From the NCBI GenBank assembly GCA_018660685.1, contig JABJJW010000009.1, forward strand, positions 35,639 to 99,638: a DNA stretch of 64,000 bases, read 5' to 3'. The position numbers and the translations under genes are program-made. The notes beneath the pieces are model-generated. The model saw only the letters and a list, made by a program, of their open reading frames with translations, did not search any database and had not been told where the DNA came from. Position 1 is the first letter of the stretch. Every line of letters starts with the position of its first letter. The stretch comes from Flavobacteriales bacterium. GTDB taxonomy: Bacteria; Bacteroidota; Bacteroidia; Flavobacteriales_G; Salibacteraceae. This document shows positions 6,859 to 16,268 of the stretch, piece after piece.

Positions 6859-9678
6859 ATGCCGAAAGACAATAGCATTAAGTCCGTCCTGATCATAGGA
6901 AGCGGACCAATCATTATTGGACAAGCATGTGAATTTGATTATTCCGGATCCCAAGCAGCCCGTTCTCTCAAGGAAGAGGGAATCGAGGTTGTCCTGATAA
7001 ATTCAAATCCGGCTACGATCATGACGGATCCGGTTACTGCGGATCACATTTACTTGAGACCACTTGAGCCGAAGTATATCCGTCAAATTTTGGAAGAACA
7101 TCCAGAAATTGACGCCGTCCTATCTACGATGGGAGGTCAGACTGCCTTGAACTTGGCGATCGAATGCGACAAGCAAGGCATCTTCAAGGACCACAATGTC
7201 CAAATGATAGGCGTGGATATTAAGGCGATAGATGTCACAGAAAACAGAGAGGAGTTTAGAAAACTACTTGACACAATCGATATTCCTTATGCTCCATCAG
7301 CGATCGCTCGCTCATTCTTAGAAGGAAAAGAAATTGCTCAAAAATTTGGATTTCCTCTCGTGATCCGACCTTCTTATACCCTGGGAGGAACAGGGGCTTC
7401 ATTTGTCCATCATCAAGAAGATTTCGATAAGCTACTCGAAAGAGGGTTACATGCCTCTCCGATCCATGAAGTCTTGATTGATAAAGCCTTGATTGGCTGG
7501 AAGGAATTTGAGCTCGAGTTGCTCAGAGACAACAACAATAATGTTGTCATAATATGTTCGGTCGAGAATATGGATCCAATGGGGATTCACACAGGAGACT
7601 CGATCACTGTTGCTCCAGCCATGACGCTGTCTGATAAGACATATCAACGCATGCGAGACCTGGCCATCAAGATGATGCGATCCATTGGAGACTTTGCCGG
7701 AGGATGTAATGTTCAATTTGCTGTCAGTCCCGATGACAAGGAAGAAATTATCGCGATTGAGATCAACCCAAGGGTGAGTCGATCGTCAGCACTGTCATCT
7801 AAGGCCACGGGATATCCAATCGCAAAAGTGGCGGCCAAGCTCGCCATCGGATACAACCTGGACGAATTGAAAAACCAGATTACGGGAAATACTTCTGCGT
7901 TTTTCGAACCAACTCTCGACTATGTAATCGTCAAAATTCCAAGGTGGAACTTTGACAAATTCAAGGGGTCAGAGCGAGAGCTTGGCCTACAGATGAAATC
8001 TGTTGGTGAGGTAATGGGAATTGGAAGATCCTTTCAAGAGGCGCTTCAAAAGGCGTGTCAATCATTAGAAATTCGCAGAAATGGTCTCGGTGCAGATGGT
8101 AAGGAATTAAAGGATCAAGGAGCAATTCTGCAGAGCCTTGAACACCCGAGTTGGAACCGTCTTTTTCATATTTACGATGCTGTGAAGCTGGGTATTCCTT
8201 TCAAGACGATTTATGATACGACCAAAATTGATCCTTGGTTCTTGCACCAAATCGAAGAGCTTATTAGCATCGAACGGGTAATGGAAAAGGAGACCGTCGA
8301 TTCAATTTCTTATGACTTAATGTGGGATGCGAAACAGCGCGGTTATGCTGATCGCCAGATTGCACATTTACTTGGGTGCTTGGAAAGTCAAGTTCACTCC
8401 AAGAGGAAGGAACTTGGAGTCAATCGAGTTTACAAGCTTGTCGATACGTGCTCTGCTGAATTTGAGGCAAAAACACCGTATTACTATTCGAGCTTCGAAG
8501 GCGAGAATGAGAGCGTTCGATCTGATAAGAAAAAAGTTGTAGTGCTAGGTTCCGGACCAAATAGAATCGGTCAGGGAATTGAGTTTGACTACTGCTGTGT
8601 GCATGGAGTATTGGCAGCCAAGGAATGTGGCTACGAAACCATCATGATCAATTGCAACCCAGAAACTGTATCGACCGATTTTGACACGGCGGATAAGCTC
8701 TATTTCGAGCCTGTCTTCTGGGAACACATTTATGACATCATTGAGCACGAGCAGCCAGATGGCGTCATCGTGCAGCTCGGTGGTCAAACAGCCCTTAAAC
8801 TTGCGGAAAAGCTTGAGCGATATGGCATCAAAATTTTCGGAACAAGCTATCAAGCCTTAGATCTTGCCGAAGACCGAGGAAGGTTTTCAGACAGACTGAA
8901 GGAGCTTAATATCCCCTATCCTAAATACGGGGCCGTAGAAACGGCAGACGAAGCCATTGAACTTTCCCGAGATTTAGGATACCCGCTCTTAGTTCGTCCG
9001 AGTTATGTCCTTGGAGGACAAGGGATGAAGATCGTCATCAATGAGAAAGAATTAGAGCAACACGTCGTGAATATATTTCGTGATATGCCGGATAATCGAG
9101 TTCTTCTGGATCACTTCCTTGAAGGAGCGATTGAGGCAGAGGCCGACGCCCTTTGCGATGGGGAAGATGTGTACATCATTGGCATCATGGAACACATTGA
9201 ACCAGCAGGTATTCATTCTGGTGATTCGTCCGCAGTCCTCCCTGCGTTTGACTTGAGCGACAACGTTATGAATCAAATCACAGAGCACACCAAGAAAATT
9301 GCCGTTGAGCTTGAAACGGTTGGATTAATCAACATCCAATTTGCAGTAAAAGATGAAACTGTATTCGTTATTGAAGCAAATCCTCGAGCATCTCGAACAG
9401 TGCCCTTCATCGCCAAGGCGTACAGAGAACCGTATGTGAATTACGCTACGAAACTTATGCTTGGCGAAGCCAAAATCAAGGATTTCAACTTCAATCCGCA
9501 TAAGGAAGGATATGCAATCAAGCTTCCAGTCTTTTCATTCGACAAGTTTCCCAATGTGTCGAAAGAACTGGGTCCAGAGATGAAGTCAACGGGAGAGGCA
9601 ATCTATTTCATCGACGATTTGAAAGACGAGTACTTTCAAAAAATCTATTCTGAAAGAAATCTTTATCTATCTCGATAG
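6859..9678 (+). CDS. carB: Carbamoyl-phosphate synthase large subunit, form without MGS domain
   Basis: 939 residues. With the small subunit CarA it makes carbamoyl phosphate from bicarbonate, glutamine-derived ammonia and two ATP for pyrimidines and arginine. Both synthetase halves are intact: the first begins VLIIGSGPIIIGQACEFDYS and has the ATP-grasp segment RPSYTLGGTGASF and EINPRVSRSSALSSKATGYP; the second begins VLGSGPNRIGQGIEFDYCC with RPSYVLGGQGM and EANPRASRTVPFIAK. The protein ends right after the second half. The C-terminal methylglyoxal-synthase-like allosteric domain (about 130 residues in the ~1070-residue enterobacterial enzyme) is missing, as I recall for Flavobacteriales. The next gene overlaps its stop by one base. 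Confidence 0.95.
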   Translation: MPKDNSIKSVLIIGSGPIIIGQACEFDYSGSQAARSLKEEGIEVVLINSNPATIMTDPVTADHIYLRPLEPKYIRQILEEHPEIDAVLSTMGGQTALNLAIECDKQGIFKDHNVQMIGVDIKAIDVTENREEFRKLLDTIDIPYAPSAIARSFLEGKEIAQKFGFPLVIRPSYTLGGTGASFVHHQEDFDKLLERGLHASPIHEVLIDKALIGWKEFELELLRDNNNNVVIICSVENMDPMGIHTGDSITVAPAMTLSDKTYQRMRDLAIKMMRSIGDFAGGCNVQFAVSPDDKEEIIAIEINPRVSRSSALSSKATGYPIAKVAAKLAIGYNLDELKNQITGNTSAFFEPTLDYVIVKIPRWNFDKFKGSERELGLQMKSVGEVMGIGRSFQEALQKACQSLEIRRNGLGADGKELKDQGAILQSLEHPSWNRLFHIYDAVKLGIPFKTIYDTTKIDPWFLHQIEELISIERVMEKETVDSISYDLMWDAKQRGYADRQIAHLLGCLESQVHSKRKELGVNRVYKLVDTCSAEFEAKTPYYYSSFEGENESVRSDKKKVVVLGSGPNRIGQGIEFDYCCVHGVLAAKECGYETIMINCNPETVSTDFDTADKLYFEPVFWEHIYDIIEHEQPDGVIVQLGGQTALKLAEKLERYGIKIFGTSYQALDLAEDRGRFSDRLKELNIPYPKYGAVETADEAIELSRDLGYPLLVRPSYVLGGQGMKIVINEKELEQHVVNIFRDMPDNRVLLDHFLEGAIEAEADALCDGEDVYIIGIMEHIEPAGIHSGDSSAVLPAFDLSDNVMNQITEHTKKIAVELETVGLINIQFAVKDETVFVIEANPRASRTVPFIAKAYREPYVNYATKLMLGEAKIKDFNFNPHKEGYAIKLPVFSFDKFPNVSKELGPEMKSTGEAIYFIDDLKDEYFQKIYSERNLYLSR

Positions 9679-9941
9679 TGGGACTCATCCGACTTCTCGC
9701 AATAATTTTTCTTGTCTACTTAGTTTTTAGACTAGCGGCTCGATTTCTCTTCCCATTAGTCGCACGGTACTTCATGAAAAAAGCGGCGAGTACCATGGAG
9801 GAGCACATGAAGTCACAGAAATCTGGAGAAAAGGTGTTTCAGGAGGGTGATGTTGAAATTCGCAAAATGGACAATCCCAATAGTCAAGCTGCTTCGGATC
9901 GCCAGGATGACTACATAGATTTTGAGGAGATTGATGATTAA
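9678..9941 (+). CDS. DUF4834 family small membrane protein
   Basis: 87 residues. One N-terminal membrane span (LLAIIFLVYLVFRLAARFLF) is followed by a basic segment and an acidic tail ending in DDYIDFEEIDD, the usual layout of DUF4834, a Bacteroidota-restricted family of unknown role. The GTG start at 9678 shares one base with the carB stop (TAGTG), which argues for this start and for translational coupling. Too small for functional inference; confident as a real gene because of the family pattern and the coupling. Confidence 0.8.
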   Translation: MGLIRLLAIIFLVYLVFRLAARFLFPLVARYFMKKAASTMEEHMKSQKSGEKVFQEGDVEIRKMDNPNSQAASDRQDDYIDFEEIDD

Positions 9942-9988
9942 TCAAGTCAGTTAGATATTTTCACGAGTTCATACTAAGAAGCCGATTT

Positions 9989-10789
9989 ATGGCATTCGAA
10001 TTTCACAAAGACAAAGAGCGATACTTCAGGATGCAGCACGAGACTACTCGCGACTACATCATTCCTTTTCTGGAAACTAAAATCAAGGTGTCGGCGGGAC
10101 TTAGAATCCTCGAGATTGGGTGTGCAGAAGCGGGAGTTTTAAAAGCCTTCACTGATAAAGGGTGTACTTGCCTTGGAATTGAACTTGCGTCGAACAGACT
10201 AGAGACAGCCAGATATTTCATGAAAGATGAAATGGAGAAAGGTCTCATCACGTTTATGGATAAGGACATTCATGACGTGGACGTTGAGAATGAGCTCGAT
10301 GAAAAATTTGACCTCGTGATTCTGAAAGATGTGATAGAGCACATCCATGACCAACGCAGTTTCGTTATGAGGCTTCGTGATTTCTTGAAGGATGGCGGAA
10401 TGATCTTCTATGCTTTCCCACCTTGGTATATGCCTTTTGGAGGGCATCAACAGGTCGCTAAAAACAAATTTTTATCTAAGCTTCCTTACTATCACTTACT
10501 GCCGCTGCCTTTATACAAGGCATTTCTACGATCGTTTGGAGAAACCAAAGAGAAGATAGCCAACCTTGTAGAAATTAAGGAAACAGGAATATCAATTGAA
10601 CGATTCGAACGCGTGGTCAGAGACGCCAATTTTGAGATTGCCGGAAAGCAACACTATTTATTCAATCCAATCTACAAGTTCAAATTTGGGTTGCAGCCTA
10701 AGAAGCAATATGGATTCATATCATCCATTCCTTTTATTCGAAATTTTTTCACGACCGGCGTCTATTACCTAACCATGCTGAAAAGGTAG
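9989..10789 (+). CDS. Class I SAM-dependent methyltransferase
   Basis: 266 residues. The SAM-binding motif I is ILEIGCAEAGVLKAF near residue 35, motif II is an acidic GIELASN, and FDLVILKDVIEHIHDQ is the motif IV region of methyltransf_11/23 enzymes. The C-terminal third (aromatic, with FPPWYMPFGGHQQ) is typical of members found beside cell-surface glycan genes. It stands at the left border of the glycan-like locus and may methylate a sugar or lipid there, but it could equally belong to the housekeeping side. It is followed by a broken gene on the opposite strand. Confidence 0.8.
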   Translation: MAFEFHKDKERYFRMQHETTRDYIIPFLETKIKVSAGLRILEIGCAEAGVLKAFTDKGCTCLGIELASNRLETARYFMKDEMEKGLITFMDKDIHDVDVENELDEKFDLVILKDVIEHIHDQRSFVMRLRDFLKDGGMIFYAFPPWYMPFGGHQQVAKNKFLSKLPYYHLLPLPLYKAFLRSFGETKEKIANLVEIKETGISIERFERVVRDANFEIAGKQHYLFNPIYKFKFGLQPKKQYGFISSIPFIRNFFTTGVYYLTMLKR

Positions 10790-10796
10790 ACCCAAG

Positions 10797-11030
10797 CTAG
10801 TTTAATCTCACCAATTCTTCAGCGAGGAGTGCGGTATATTCTCTAGCCCCTTTTTCATTCAAATGAAATAGGTCAAATGAGTTTTGTTTGGTATAGAGTT
10901 GGGGATATTCTTGCGGATTCGAGTAATCTAATACGACATATCCTTTTGAGCTCAGAAAATCGGCTTGGGCGCTTACTGCGATGGCAGCATTCGGGCCTTG
11001 CCTTGGAGGGATTAAACAAATTAATTGGGT
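10797..11030 (-). pseudogene. Remnant of an SGNH/GDSL-like hydrolase (C-terminal 77 codons)
   Basis: Reading the minus strand from an in-frame stop at about 11031-11033 to the TAG at 10797-10799 gives 77 open codons without any start codon. The translation contains VVLDYSNPQEYPQLY and then FDLFHLNEKGAREYTALLAE, the D-x-x-H-L-N catalytic block that closes SGNH hydrolase and DltD-like domains. The N-terminal catalytic GDS block is absent; upstream bases run straight into the leader of the next plus-strand gene. I read it as a decayed gene cut by rearrangement at the border of the glycan locus. The remaining 11031-11137 shows no gene. Confidence 0.65.
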
Positions 11031-11137
11031 TCAATAGTCCGGATCGACTTTCAATTCGTGATAATAAATTACACATTTGAAGACGCCTGAATTAGGCGAT
11101 CATTGTACGTCCTTCAGTCACCTCTAACTTTTTCACT

Positions 11138-13669
11138 TTGAGTTCTACGATTCTACCATTTTCGAGAAAAGCCATCCTGACTCATTCGAGCAGCATTGCC
11201 ATTTTCATTGTCACAGCTATGTTGTACTGCTCACCCGTTCTTGAGGGCAAGAGAATAGTGCAAGATGATATTGTGAAGAACACTGCACAAAGCAAAGAGA
11301 GGTTAGATTTTTTCGAAGAAACAGGGGAAGAACCGTTGTGGACCAGTCGGGTGTTCAGCGGAATGACCATGTTCAACATCGGGACTCGTTTTTCAGGGAA
11401 TGGATTGATCTATCTCGATTCCTTAGTCCGAAAATGGCTTCCTGTGACTGTCAACATCATGTTTGTCACGATGCTCGGATTCTATTTGCTCATGATGGCA
11501 CTTGGAATAAATCCATGGCTTTCAGTCGGCGGGGCTGTTGGCTATGCTCTGTCCTCAAACCTCTTGGTATCGCTGATGGCAGGACATAACACCAAGATTT
11601 TAACCATAGGCTATATGGGAATGGCGCTTGCTGGTCTATACATGGTCTTGAATTCGAAAAAATATCTCGGAGCTACCCTCCTATCAATTGGCATGGGATT
11701 AATGGTACGCGCGAATCACCTCCAAATTCTGTACTATTTCATACTGCTTGGGCTGATTATCAGCATTGTTGAGTTGGTGAGAGCCTATCAAGAAAAGCGT
11801 CTTCCAGACTTTGCCAAAACAATCGGCCTCATTGCAATAGCAGGAATTATTGGAGCCCTTCCTGCTGCGGGAAAGGCGTATAACATTTATGCACACTCAG
11901 GCCCGACTATTCGAGGCGGTAATTCGGAGCTCTCGACGAAGAAAGAAGAGGACAAAGGTGGCCTCGACAGAGATTATGCCTGGCGTTGGTCCAATGGGCC
12001 TATCGAATCATTCACAATGGTCATTCCCAGCTTCATGGGAGGTTCCACTGGAGAAGCTCTTCCAAAAGACGGTAATGTTCAAAAAGAACTCCAGAAATTT
12101 CAGCTGAATAAACAGCAGAAAGAACAAATTCTTGGGAGAGCACCAATGTATGTTGGAAAGCAGCCCTTCTTGCTCGGAACAGTTTATGTCGGTTCAGCAT
12201 TTATCCTCCTCTTCATATTTTCAATGTTCGTTGTAAAAGGGCCAATCAGACTCTGGGTAGGTATTGCGACCGTGTTTTTCTTAATACTGAGTTTCGGAAG
12301 GCATTTTGAATTGATCAATGGCTTGCTCTTCGACTATCTACCAATGTTCAATAAATTCAGAACTCCATCAATGGCATTGGCCATTCCGGGATTACTGATT
12401 CCATTTTTCGGACTGATAGGCCTAAATCTCGCGCTCAAAGGAGAACTTGAAGAAGCTGAATTCAAAAAAGCGCTGAAAATGACGCTGTATGTTGCAGGAG
12501 GAATTATGGCGTTGCTGTTGGTTTATGGTCTCACCAATGATTGGATTGGACCAAAAGACAGTCAATATCAGGGTGAGAATTCTCCTTGGGGTATTGACGG
12601 GGTGTATGAGGCACTCCTTGCAGATCGCAAAAGTCGATACATGACCGATTGGTTTCTCAGTCTAGTCATGATGGTTGGAGGTCTCGGTGTAATATGGGCT
12701 GGATACAAAAAGAAGATTTCGAATGTCCTAGTCTACGTTATCATTTTCCTCATTCTCGGAGGAGATAACTGGCGCGTCAGCAAACGATATCTGAACAATG
12801 ACAAGTTTGAGAATCCACGCGATTATGAAAAGAACTTTGTTTCGAGTGCCGCAGATAAGTCAATCCTTAAAGATGCAGACCCAAACTATCGCGTAATAAA
12901 CATTACCCGTAACCCGTGGACAGATGGAATGACATGCTACCATCACAAAAACATTGGCGGCCATCACGCGGCAAAATTGCAGCGATATCAAGAGTTGATA
13001 GAATACCAACTATCACCGCAACTACAAAAGCTTCAGGGTGGCTTGAGACAGGCAGGGGAGCGTGTGTTACTTGATCCCCAAGTAAGTGCTCAAATGCCAG
13101 TATACAATATGTTGAATACGAAGTACTTCATCCTTCGCCCCAATAACCCAATGGGTTTTGCTACCAATCCTAGCGCTTGCGGAAATGCATGGTTTGTTAG
13201 TGAAATAGAGCAAGTTGGAAGTGCTCAAGATGAAATTCAAGCACTCGCAAACTTTAATCCGAATGAAACGGCAATCGTTGAATCGGAATACAGTGAACAG
13301 CTTTATGGGTATTCATTCGGGAAATCAGATGATGCCAAAATTGAGTTGAACGAATTTCGCCCAAACCGAATCACTTACAGTTCGAATAATACAGAGGACG
13401 GACTTGCAGTGTTCTCTGAAATCTACTATCCTCTCGGATGGGAGGCATATGTTGATGACGCTCCAGCAGAAATTTATCGTGTTAACTATCTGCTCCGGGC
13501 CATCAAAATACCAGCAGGTAAGCACGAAGTGTTCATGATCTTTAAACCAGCGAGCTACTCTATTGGGCAAGGTATTTCATTGGCTGGAACCATTTTGTTG
13601 GCCCTCTTCGCTGGTAGCATGATATATTTCTATCGAAAGCAAAGCCAAACGGAAGAGTCTGAAGCTTGA
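11138..13669 (+). CDS. YfhO-family polytopic membrane protein
   Basis: 843 residues with about 12-13 membrane spans and a large C-terminal extracytoplasmic domain ending in a final span. The N-terminal loop RIVQDDIVKN after the first span and the tail with IYYPLGWEAYVDDAPAEIYR and NYLLRAIKIPAGKHEV match the YfhO family, GT-C-fold proteins that decorate surface polymers such as lipoteichoic acid with sugars using lipid-linked donors. The only in-frame initiator before the first span is TTG at 11138. The next gene starts inside its stop codon (TTGA), so the two are coupled. Its presence heads a five-gene operon up to 17879. Confidence 0.85.
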   Translation: MSSTILPFSRKAILTHSSSIAIFIVTAMLYCSPVLEGKRIVQDDIVKNTAQSKERLDFFEETGEEPLWTSRVFSGMTMFNIGTRFSGNGLIYLDSLVRKWLPVTVNIMFVTMLGFYLLMMALGINPWLSVGGAVGYALSSNLLVSLMAGHNTKILTIGYMGMALAGLYMVLNSKKYLGATLLSIGMGLMVRANHLQILYYFILLGLIISIVELVRAYQEKRLPDFAKTIGLIAIAGIIGALPAAGKAYNIYAHSGPTIRGGNSELSTKKEEDKGGLDRDYAWRWSNGPIESFTMVIPSFMGGSTGEALPKDGNVQKELQKFQLNKQQKEQILGRAPMYVGKQPFLLGTVYVGSAFILLFIFSMFVVKGPIRLWVGIATVFFLILSFGRHFELINGLLFDYLPMFNKFRTPSMALAIPGLLIPFFGLIGLNLALKGELEEAEFKKALKMTLYVAGGIMALLLVYGLTNDWIGPKDSQYQGENSPWGIDGVYEALLADRKSRYMTDWFLSLVMMVGGLGVIWAGYKKKISNVLVYVIIFLILGGDNWRVSKRYLNNDKFENPRDYEKNFVSSAADKSILKDADPNYRVINITRNPWTDGMTCYHHKNIGGHHAAKLQRYQELIEYQLSPQLQKLQGGLRQAGERVLLDPQVSAQMPVYNMLNTKYFILRPNNPMGFATNPSACGNAWFVSEIEQVGSAQDEIQALANFNPNETAIVESEYSEQLYGYSFGKSDDAKIELNEFRPNRITYSSNNTEDGLAVFSEIYYPLGWEAYVDDAPAEIYRVNYLLRAIKIPAGKHEVFMIFKPASYSIGQGISLAGTILLALFAGSMIYFYRKQSQTEESEA

Positions 13670-14952
13670 AAAAGGCCCTCATACTCACGTACTACTGGCC
13701 GCCAGGATCCGGCCCCGGAGTTCAACGATGGTTGAAATTTTGTAAGTACTTACCAGAATTTGGTTGGGACACGAAGGTGATCACTGTGAACAATGGAAGC
13801 TATCCAAGTGTCGATTCAAGCTTAGAAAATGATATTCCTGAGGGACTAGAAATCCACAAAACCAAAACCATTGAACCTTTCGCCATTTACAATGCGCTGC
13901 GCGGTAAAAAAGGCAAATCAGTTGAAGTTGCACTAGCTAGTGTAAAGGGTAAACAAAGTCCTTTTTCCAAGTTTGCTAACTACGTTCGTTCCAACTATTT
14001 CATCCCGGATGCTCGGGTTGGTTGGAATACATATTCCTTTCCTAAGGCCATAGAATTAATAAAGAAGGATAGACCCGATGTCATTATTACGACAGGTCCG
14101 CCACACAGCACACACTTGGTTGGGCAACGACTTCATAAAATGTTTGATATTCCTTGGGTAGCTGATTTTCGTGATCCTTGGACTACGATTTATTACAATC
14201 AATTTCTTCTTCGAACGGACTCATCAATAAGAAAGGATAAAGCTTTAGAAGATCTGGTCCTATCAGAGGCGAGTGCCCTGGTCACGGCGACTCCAGGAAT
14301 GAAAGCAGAATATGAGGAAAGGGCGAATTCTGTTCAATTCCTAACCAATGGTTTTGACCAATCGGATTTCCCCGAAGATATTTTACCACGCGAAGAAACA
14401 TTTACCATCTCGTATGTCGGAAACTTCAAACCGATTCAAAACATTGAGATATTGTGGCAAGCACTGAAGGACTTGAGCACTGAAGGCGCAAGTCTAAAAC
14501 TTCAAATTACTGGCAATGTGGCTGAAGAAGTATCGAAGTCAATTCTAACCCATGGATTGGACCACATGTTGGAGGTATTACCCTTCGTTCCTCATCATGA
14601 ATCAATCAAACGAATGATGAGTGCACACATGTTGCTTCTCCCAATTCCGCAAGATGCAAGTAGTAAACTCATTCTCACTGGTAAGATATTTGAGTATTTG
14701 GCCACGCGCCGTCCAATTCTATCCATTGGTCCACCACACGGAAATGCATCAAGCATTCTCGATGATTGTGAAAAAGAGTCCATGATTGACTACAAAGATC
14801 TTGAAGGTCTGAAGATGCAGATCAAGACTCAGTTAGACTTATGGAGTTCCGGTCAATATGAGCCTATATCTGGAAATGATAATTATACGAAGTACAGCCG
14901 AAAAGGCGTTACTGAGTCGCTTGCTCAATTATTGAATACGCTGGTAGAATGA
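13666..14952 (+). CDS. Glycosyltransferase, GT4-like (GT-B fold)
   Basis: 428 residues. The N-terminus ILTYYWPPGSGPGVQRWLKF is the characteristic opening of a Bacteroidota group of GT4-like transferases, which justifies the TTG start at 13666 although it overlaps the YfhO stop by four bases. The C-terminal donor domain has SYVGNFKPIQNIEILWQAL and the GKIFEYLATRRPILSIGPP nucleotide-sugar block, where the usual E-x(7)-E motif is represented by FEYLATRRP. It should act in the cytosol or at the inner membrane face, adding a sugar to a glycan or lipid carrier. Start overlaps and tight spacing tie it to the formyltransferase downstream. Confidence 0.85.
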   Translation: MKKALILTYYWPPGSGPGVQRWLKFCKYLPEFGWDTKVITVNNGSYPSVDSSLENDIPEGLEIHKTKTIEPFAIYNALRGKKGKSVEVALASVKGKQSPFSKFANYVRSNYFIPDARVGWNTYSFPKAIELIKKDRPDVIITTGPPHSTHLVGQRLHKMFDIPWVADFRDPWTTIYYNQFLLRTDSSIRKDKALEDLVLSEASALVTATPGMKAEYEERANSVQFLTNGFDQSDFPEDILPREETFTISYVGNFKPIQNIEILWQALKDLSTEGASLKLQITGNVAEEVSKSILTHGLDHMLEVLPFVPHHESIKRMMSAHMLLLPIPQDASSKLILTGKIFEYLATRRPILSIGPPHGNASSILDDCEKESMIDYKDLEGLKMQIKTQLDLWSSGQYEPISGNDNYTKYSRKGVTESLAQLLNTLVE

Positions 14953-16268
14953 GATGCGTTGTTATCGGTAGCAAAGAACTCGGATGTGTCATTGTCGATG
15001 AATTAGTTCGACAAAAACACAGCATTCCTCTCGTGATTACTCGCGACGATTCGCCTGGGATGGCATTGTGGCATAAAATGGGGCACCGATCGCTGAAAGA
15101 AGTGGCGACACGGCATGGCTTGAATGTTCTGGAAGGTGTCAAGGTTAATGACGACACAACACTTAACGCTATTCGAGAAGCACGTCCCGATCTCATATTG
15201 TCTTGCTTCTGGAGCGATCTCTTTAAATCTGAAATTCTAATGATCCCTTCTCGAGGTGTATTTAACTTTCACACCGCATTTCTCCCAAAAAATCGCGGGT
15301 CAAGACCAATTCCTTGGGCGATGATTAACGGGGATGAGTTTACTGGAATCACCTTGCATCAAATGCAATTAGGCGTTGATGACGGGCCAATTGTGGCCAC
15401 CAAGAAAGTGGCCATCACCGACTCTGACACCGGCAAAACTATGTATGACAAAGTCATGCGCGAAGGCGTAAACTTGGTCACGGAAGTGATCGCGCTATTT
15501 GGAGAAGGCAAGGAGGTTTTGACACCACAAGAAGATGCTGATTCGACCTTCCATCTCCGAGGCGAACCATATGGTGGTCAATTCAACTACTTCTGGGATG
15601 AAACCAAAGTGGATCGTTTCAAACGGTCATTCATCTTCCCTCCCTTTCAGGCTCACAGAAACCCACCGCAATCGAAGCAACTTAAGCAAGGCGTCTCCTT
15701 AATCGTGTCTTCAGAAAGATCAAGTGAATCATGGAATGAGCTAAGCGCTCAAAATCAATTCACTCAAGATCTTCGTCCATATCAAATAGAGTCTGGTGGT
15801 GATTCAGCGATGCGTAAGGTCTTGAGGACTTGGAACCCAAAAGGCGGCGCTCAATTGTGTTATTTTCCAACGCAGAAATCAGGCCTGGATGCGCATTATC
15901 CAATATTAGAATCCTTGATGCGGGGCGATTACCTGGCCAGCATTTCATCTCTTGAAACGTTAGACGGATCACCCGAAAGATGTCAACCTTTTCGATACGA
16001 GAACGGAATTCTTGAATTGCCTGTCAATTACGTTAATCCGTCAAAAGAAGAACTCCAATCTCACCTCCACACAGCTCAGCGGTTCAGTGCCAAATATGAT
16101 TGCACGTGCTACCTCCACATACTGTTAGATGAGCATTATGGCACGGATGATCACGAGCTGTTCACGAGAGAACTCTCACAACAAATTCAAAACAGCACGA
16201 TATCATTAATGACTTATGGTGATGTTTGCGAAGAATTCAACACAGAATATGAAGACATCAGCGCTTGA
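14949..16268 (+). CDS. Formyltransferase-domain protein with a C-terminal extension
   Basis: 439 residues. Residues 1-200 are a formyl_trans_N domain: FNFHTAFLPKNRG supplies Asn106 and His108 and LGVDDGPIV supplies Asp144, the same three catalytic residues (and numbering) as in E. coli Fmt. The enzyme should transfer a formyl group from N10-formyltetrahydrofolate to an amine, most plausibly an amino sugar as in ArnA- or VioF-like enzymes. Residues from about 250 to 439 form a second module that I do not recognise; its end (SLMTYGDVCEEF) is like the end of polysaccharide deacetylases, but no NodB metal motif is visible. The start shares ATGA with the glycosyltransferase stop. Confidence 0.8.
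   Translation: MRCVVIGSKELGCVIVDELVRQKHSIPLVITRDDSPGMALWHKMGHRSLKEVATRHGLNVLEGVKVNDDTTLNAIREARPDLILSCFWSDLFKSEILMIPSRGVFNFHTAFLPKNRGSRPIPWAMINGDEFTGITLHQMQLGVDDGPIVATKKVAITDSDTGKTMYDKVMREGVNLVTEVIALFGEGKEVLTPQEDADSTFHLRGEPYGGQFNYFWDETKVDRFKRSFIFPPFQAHRNPPQSKQLKQGVSLIVSSERSSESWNELSAQNQFTQDLRPYQIESGGDSAMRKVLRTWNPKGGAQLCYFPTQKSGLDAHYPILESLMRGDYLASISSLETLDGSPERCQPFRYENGILELPVNYVNPSKEELQSHLHTAQRFSAKYDCTCYLHILLDEHYGTDDHELFTRELSQQIQNSTISLMTYGDVCEEFNTEYEDISA

Noticed and set aside
10873..11080. Two short overlapping open frames (67 codons on each strand) in the gap after the methyltransferase
   Set aside because: The minus-strand reading in a different frame shows a recognisable SGNH hydrolase end (10797-11030); these two frames show no family pattern.
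13666..16268. A nonribosomal peptide or polyketide cluster
   Set aside because: No adenylation, thiolation or ketosynthase domain is present; amide formation would rely on the ATP-grasp and asparagine-synthase-like ligases only.
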